In this document: piece by piece, positions 59,001 to 64,000 of the stretch
Layout: the number at the start of each line of letters is the position of its first letter
How positions within the stretch are numbered: position 1 is the stretch's first letter
Origin: Halichondria panicea
Taxonomy: Eukaryota; Porifera; Demospongiae; Suberitida; Halichondriidae
Direction of reading: 5' to 3'
Length of the DNA stretch: 64,000 nt
Assembly: GCF_963675165.1 (NCBI RefSeq)
Contig: NC_087392.1
Location: forward strand, 3,679,442-3,743,441
Program-made: the position numbers and the translations under genes
Notes under the pieces: model-generated
What the model was told of the DNA's origin: nothing
Seen by the model: only the letters and a program-made list of their open reading frames with translations
Database searches by the model: none

Positions 59001-62000
59001 TTAGTTTTTCCTTGCAGATATTAGTCCTCGCTGTTCGCTCAACCATAGCCAACTTCAGGAATCCAAGCACTCTTCTCTTCCAGGTATCATGTGATGTTAC
59101 ACCAGTTCCCTGTATGTAACGTTTAACCCAATAATTATGTCTGTTTACTCACGACTCAGACCTGTGTGATGATTGCGATGGGCTTTGTGGTGGGTGTGGT
59201 CTATTACCAGATTGACGATAGGATGTTCACTATCCTGAATAGCTTTGTTTCTGACAGGTGATCAAGTTTGTGCGCATGTCCTCTACTAGGCTTGGACTAG
59301 CCTGTGATACTGATACGTACCTTTTAATACATTAGTTTTTGGGGAACAATGTTTAATTGGGCCGCCTTTGTTGAGGGGTTGTTTTGGGACCTGCATGGGT
59401 GCTTGGCGTTTATATCGTCGTTGGCCTTCAGCTAAGAGTGGCCATTAAGAGTGGGTCCACTCAAAACACACATTCTGACTGCAGGCTTGGTGCGTTGTTC
59501 TTCATAATACTGATTCAGGAGTTTGGAGTGCTCTCTGGTTTTGAACTTTTCATTTCTGCAAGGCCTCTCTTCATGTATGTTTCTATAGCTACTGTTAATA
59601 CGTACACACAGCCAGCATACATCAATTAGTATATGTACCGAGCATAATTATATAAAACATTATGTTATGTATGTACATGTATGTAGTGTGTCATATTACT
59701 TATCATGCATGTAAGAGCCAACTAGTGCGCTCAATTACAGTTTTATACATTTACCCCTTCCTATCATGCAGTCACGAGAATGGTGGTGGTTTCTATCGAG
59801 TCTCCTCCTATTTTATCTCCAAGATTGTCACTGATATCATCCCCCTCAGGCTCATTCCTGTTGTCCTATTCTCTGTTATCTCATACTTCATGATGGGTGA
59901 GTCTCATGCCCTCAGTAGAGTTGTCCATTTAACATACAGTAGCTACAGATAATTGGCATTCATTTCACTTTACCTTTGTGTTCATGATACCACCAGTTCT
60001 CGTACTTGTATGTCATAAGCTCAGAATACTTTGCAGCTTGTGTTGGCTATTGGCGTGACAGTGAGACACAAACTAAACACTGCAGCGCTCAGTTCTTAAT
60101 ACAATGTCCAGATCATTAATTTTACACAAATGTCACCAGCAGACATAATTATGAGCTTAAAATAAACTACAGTGCTAACGATAATGATTGTTATTATGCC
60201 TCGAGACGGAGCCGCACGAGGGATACGATAAAGCTGACTGCATGTGTGTGTGCGTGTGTGTGTATTCCAGCTGTAACTGCTTAACGGTTGCAATGCGACG
60301 AAACTAAAGGCTTTTAGCCAAGTTGTCTTGGATTTTGACAACTAGCTTCTTTCTCGAGATATGGCTACAGTGAAGGTCGTTACAGTCTCTTCAGAATCTT
60401 TCGTAGCATCATCTGCTCGCACAAACTTTCTATTCAACTTATGAGTTAGCCTTGCATTAAAGAGTGCTGCTGTTTGTTAGCTACAAGAGTCAGAAAAGAG
60501 CTGTAAAGTTGTTCACTGAGCACCAGTAAACCCTGACCTCTTTGCAGATCCACCCTTTCATTGACAAGAAATGCAAAATATTTATTACATTGATGCCTCT
60601 ATCCGTGAGATCATTCATCAAGCTATCAGATAGAGACTTTGGTTTCCATTAAGCCTCTTCTATAACACTCTATTGATCGTTCATTGTCAATAATTTGCAA
60701 TGCAAACATTATTGTAACATAACACTATACAAAGCAAAATTATCTCTTCTATAACACTTTAAAGTGAAGGAAATATGCCGAGAGGCATTATAGCACAGCG
60801 CAGCTGGCAACATTTCATAATCTTAGTATCAGTTGCGTACTGTACTACGTGTGAAGCCTTTATACAGTGGAACGTTTTGCTAGGTACACTTAATTTATTG
60901 GGACTTAACCCTTTCCCCGTTGAAGCCGTCATATGACGGCCACTCTAGTGGTTATCTTCAAAAATTCATTGTGCCCGCTGTGTTGGAGGTATGCGCACGC
61001 TGTAGGTACCAGCACATGCATTGAGCTGCTCTTTCACGTGGTATCTTTAATATGCTGCCTCGAGGTACGCTTTGTACAGTATTAAATGTCGAAAGAAAAG
61101 TGACCGTTTGATAATGTTTCAAGATCTTCGTAGTACAACCTCAGTGAGGTTCTAAAGTAGCTAGACAGTGAGAATATCGATGCTTATGGCCTTGTTGAGT
61201 GAGAGGACAGTGATTGGGATCATAGCTAGATAAAATGCTACCTCAAGCTAGAAAATATAGAGCCTAAAGGCCGAGGAAGAAGCTCTTGCGATGGAACAAC
61301 TTCTTGGATCTGGTAAGTCTAGAGAGTAGCATCTACAGTCTTGATAGCTTCAGTATAACTGTATTTAGGCTAGTTAGTACATCAGTGGACATCATGAGCC
61401 ACCATTGAACTTGTAAACCTGTGAGTAGGTGAAGAAAACATTTTCCGGGAAAAGGGCGTCTGCTGATACGACCTCGCAGAGAACTTTCTGCAGATCCTGA
61501 TTGAACCATGTCACCGTGAGAACATTGAGAACACTTATTTAGTGTCTTTAGCCACTCTGTGCCCTCATATAATATTATTTGTGTACATAGTTGTGAATGT
61601 TTGTAAACAATTGCTAATTAGTGGGGATGGTCAGTTGCTAGGTAACGAAGATGGTGTCAAGATACCTCTGGGGTCTGCGCTACCTGTAGGAAATAGTTAC
61701 AAGTCATTTCAATGTATGGTTCATGACATATGAATTTTTAAAGAAAATTCTTCTGTATTTTCGTGTTTTAATTAAAACAGGGAAAGGGTTAATTTGCCTA
61801 TAATATAATTATAGCACTCGGCCATATCAGGGGTGGCCAATTAGTACAACCAGTAGGTTGTACATAGGATTGACAGTGCGTTTTCAATGATGAACACATT
61901 TTGACTCGTTAATATACACACATTGATCAAGTTGAGTGGGATTAATACAGTATGTGGTCTCAGAATGTACAGTGCAAATAGAACTTCAGTGGAGCTGTAG

Positions 62001-63825
62001 CAAGTTTTTTTTATTACAATTAAAGTACAGTACATAGGGTTACTCAAAAAAAGGACACAAACAAGCTAAGCTGGTTTATGGGTTGACATTAGGGGGCTTA
62101 TGGTACTCAAGTACCCCCATTCTACCTCAGATGAGCTAACACCCCTTCTCTTCTTGATATCTTGCTGGAGTTAGCTAGCTAGTAGGCAAACAAAATGATT
62201 CAGTCTCTAGACAGTGAGCTGCCGTCATTCTTCTAGTTACAGCGCCAAGTTCATGAAGTAATTTTTTATTTTACTCCAATTGTAAATTCTGACATTATTT
62301 AGTGCTTACACTTGAAAAGTTTATGATAGCCTTGTAGAAACGGCTACTATAGTATAACTCTGACCTAACCCTTAACTACTCTACGTTCTAAGCCCCACTC
62401 TAATATAAGCACCAAAATATATTTTTCTTGTTCTATGTGCGCCAGTGCACGGAAAGTCATAATTAATTTTGTGGCACTGTAATTAGAAGACGGTAGTCAA
62501 GCAAGGTCAATAATACACCATTCTCTTCATTGGCATAATTATGGAGCTGTTTTCTGAGGCTGTGTTGAAATGTCATTCTATGCATGCTTGCTGTTACATT
62601 CACTGTATTAATGTTTGACTTACCTTAAGGTGACATATTTTCGCGTGTATTAATTTCTGCTATTTCTGCGAATGAGAGTAAAATCGCAAAAATTAATACT
62701 CGCAAATAATTGGCCGCCCTCTTGTTTAATGTATCCAGATTGACATTTCGCAAAATATTATACCGCAAAATGTACAAAACTGTAAAAATGCAAACAAATC
62801 TACCTGTGAAAATATGTCACCTTAAGGTAGTTGTTGCTTATACTGCTTAAACATATTTTAATGATATTCATAATCATATCCCTTACTGTGGTTACAAATG
62901 TGGTTACAGCTAAGTTACACAGAATATTGCAAGTTTTACCTGTATACATTAATCTGTTAACTGTTGGTGTGCCCCCAACTGATCGTTTATTTACATTGTG
63001 CATGCACAAGGGGTAGAGTGGGGTGTGTGTGTGTCGGTTTGTGTGTGGACACAAAAATGAGCTGTTTGAGTGAACTATACACTTTTATGAACTGCTTCTG
63101 CTAATGAGACAGTGGTTGAAAAATAATAGGCTATTGAAACTTGTAGACAATCTTCGAAGGCGACAAAAAACACTGCTTTCTAATCAACACTGCTTTCTAA
63201 TCGCTCATTCCCCATAATGTTATAATAAGGTCATTATGATTTATCCATTTTGCCGCTGTGCAATGAAGCTCAACGCACAGAGTAAATTCTCTAGTTTATT
63301 TATGTATTCCAAAACCAAAACATTAATTGGGCACGCGCACTAGACTATAACTGAAAGAGAAGTAGTACTCATGTTTGTGTCGTTTTTGGTGTTTGAGCAA
63401 TTAACCCGCATTTTCTCCAATTTTTTCACACAAAGTTGTTTGCACTTGTTGTGTGTAGGTTTTCAGCTCTCTGCTGGCAAGTTTTTCATCTACCTGCTCA
63501 TGCTGTCTCTGGGGGTGGTTGCTCTCTCCTCTCTGGCCTTCCTTATCAGTGCCGCCATCAAGAACCACTCCATTGCCATAGTAACCTTCACCCTCACCCA
63601 CTTCATCATGCTTGTGAGTGTGTTAGGTTCATTATCTGTTGCAAGGGCTGCGCACACACATGTACGTGGATATGTTACAGTAGCTGTGGATCATAATCAG
63701 GTATTACATTTAATGTTCCCTCTCTTATCTTGCAGTTGTTCAGTGGCTTGTTGATCTCTATTAGCCGGCTGCCTGACTTTCTAGGGTGGCTGCAATATGT
63801 CAGTATCTACCAGTACGTTTTACAG
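52833..63825 (+). CDS. ABCG half-transporter, copy B, C-terminus beyond right edge
   Basis: Fifteen exons in phase: 52833-52940, 54237-54487, 54644-54703, 54849-54975, 55038-55190, 55277-55434, 57650-57804, 57852-57926, 58690-58901, 59018-59083, 59160-59257, 59485-59574, 59772-59896, 63459-63613 and 63736-63825. Two more are expected off the edge by comparison with copy A. Exon lengths equal those of copy A except exon 2, which is 18 nt shorter. Walker A, Q-loop, signature, Walker B and H-loop are identical to copy A. The membrane exons differ much more (exon 11: CVMIAMGFVVGVVYY against VLVMTVVAIALGIYL). No stop or frameshift is seen, so it is probably functional. Introns 1, 6, 8 and 13 are enlarged by inserted repeats. 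Confidence 0.9.
53004..54085 (-). mobile_element. 5'-truncated non-LTR retrotransposon (LINE) with reverse-transcriptase end
   Basis: The minus strand of 54085-53150 encodes a continuous 311-residue C-terminal reverse-transcriptase piece: GVPQGSILGPLLFIIFMDSL, the catalytic LILYADDILLYR with its Asp pair, YLGVTISKNLSW, and LPKLEYCAAVWDP in the connection region. The endonuclease and N-terminal RT are missing. A run of about 25 T on the plus strand at 53004-53028 would be its poly(A) tail. The style suggests a CR1/L2 or jockey-like clade. It sits in ABCG-B intron 1 against the gene's direction. The frame is intact, so the insertion may be young. Confidence 0.82.
55557..57634. mobile_element. 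TTAA-flanked fold-back element, 2.08 kb, with other elements inside
   Basis: The outer ends are TTAATAGTCCTATTCGTTTA and its reverse complement. The arms total about 290 bp on the right (57345-57634). The left arm is interrupted twice: by a reversed interspersed repeat (about 55682-56235) and by a separate hairpin element (56352-56616). The centre carries another inverted pair (about 56795-56880 and 57045-57140). It fills ABCG-B intron 6; copy A lacks it. Confidence 0.82.
60181..60800. repeat. Interspersed repeat with TG tract, ABCG-B intron 13
   Basis: It starts near TGCCTCGAGACGGAGCCGC and runs through a TG microsatellite to GTCAGAAAAGAGCTGTAAAG and GAGAGGCATTATAGCACAGC. It matches about 41900-42330 and parts of 43310-43340. 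Non-coding. Confidence 0.65.
60905..61792. mobile_element. piggyBac-like non-autonomous element, 888 bp
   Basis: TTAACCCTTTCCC at the left and GGGAAAGGGTTAA at the right give the TTAA target and CCCTTT ends usual for piggyBac. A subterminal palindrome, GCCGTCATATGACGGC, follows the left end. No transposase frame is recognised. ABCG-B intron 13. Confidence 0.78.
62631..62829. repeat. TA-flanked fold-back MITE, 199 bp
   Basis: The ends TACCTTAAGGTGACATATTT and AAATATGTCACCTTAAGGTA are perfect inverted repeats; TA is the likely target duplication. ABCG-B intron 13. Confidence 0.82.
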
Positions 63826-64000
63826 GTAAAATACAATTGTACTAAATAACAGTTTGGTATACGATACATCCATGATTGTATTTGTACACAGTACTGATTG
63901 GTTGCTACAAATATGCCAAATTAGATTCGTATTGCCATACTGTCACAGCCTAGCTGCCTTTCGTTTTGCATGGAACAATGTTTGTTATTCTCACGTAGTC

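Noticed and set aside
1-64000. CRISPR arrays, tRNA or rRNA genes, bacterial-type operons
   Set aside because: No regularly spaced identical repeats, no cloverleaf or conserved rRNA segments noticed, and all supported genes are spliced eukaryotic types apart from one intronless gene.

Overview
The window looks like animal nuclear DNA, most likely from a demosponge. It is AT-rich, its genes have many short GT-AG introns, neighbouring genes lie close together, and short fold-back transposons fill the introns and spacers. The sponge assignment is an inference from overall style (TAGC runs, ATAATTAT and ACATGTACATGT tracts) and gene content; no marker gene settles it. There are no bacterial operons, CRISPR arrays, tRNAs or rRNAs that I can see.

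Layout. 1-504 (-): first exons of an L-fucokinase gene that leaves the left edge. 4302-6644 (+): flavin amine oxidase / L-amino-acid oxidase-like gene with one apparent frameshift. 8729-13704 (-): ten-exon PLP-dependent aminotransferase. 13879-20648 (+): 19-exon ankyrin-repeat protein with a C-terminal PH-like domain. 20731-24342 (-): Pam17-like mitochondrial import-motor protein. 24496-25755 (+): intronless membrane-anchored extended SDR. 26343-28568 (-): 11-beta-HSD1-like SDR with a 26-nt microexon. 28820-36145 (+): 12-exon sugar-type MFS transporter. 39818-44999 (+): AFG1-like mitochondrial AAA ATPase. 46207-52677 (-) and 52833 to beyond the right edge (+): two ABCG half-transporters arranged head to head.

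For most genes I rebuilt the exons from splice sites, reading phase and conserved motifs. Spliced totals are exact multiples of three for the aminotransferase (410 aa), ankyrin-PH (880 aa), Pam17-like (209 aa), HSD11B1-like (300 aa), transporter (499 aa), AFG1-like (456 aa) and ABCG-A (726 aa). ABCG-B has 15 of 17 expected exons in the window; all match ABCG-A exon lengths except exon 2, which is 18 nt shorter.

Two themes stand out. First, four gene pairs diverge from spacers of only 153-251 bp, which suggests shared bidirectional promoters. Second, the mobile DNA is mostly non-autonomous and layered: a CAG(G/T)GGCG-ended group with 5-bp target duplications (five copies), a CAGAGGAGG-ended group with 9-bp duplications (three copies), TTAA-flanked elements, TA-flanked fold-backs and a truncated LINE. 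The ABCG pair provides a paralogous empty site for a 2.1-kb nested fold-back element. I found no clear new defence or metabolic system; the most interesting material is the ABCG palindrome, the mobile-element families and the Pam17-like gene.
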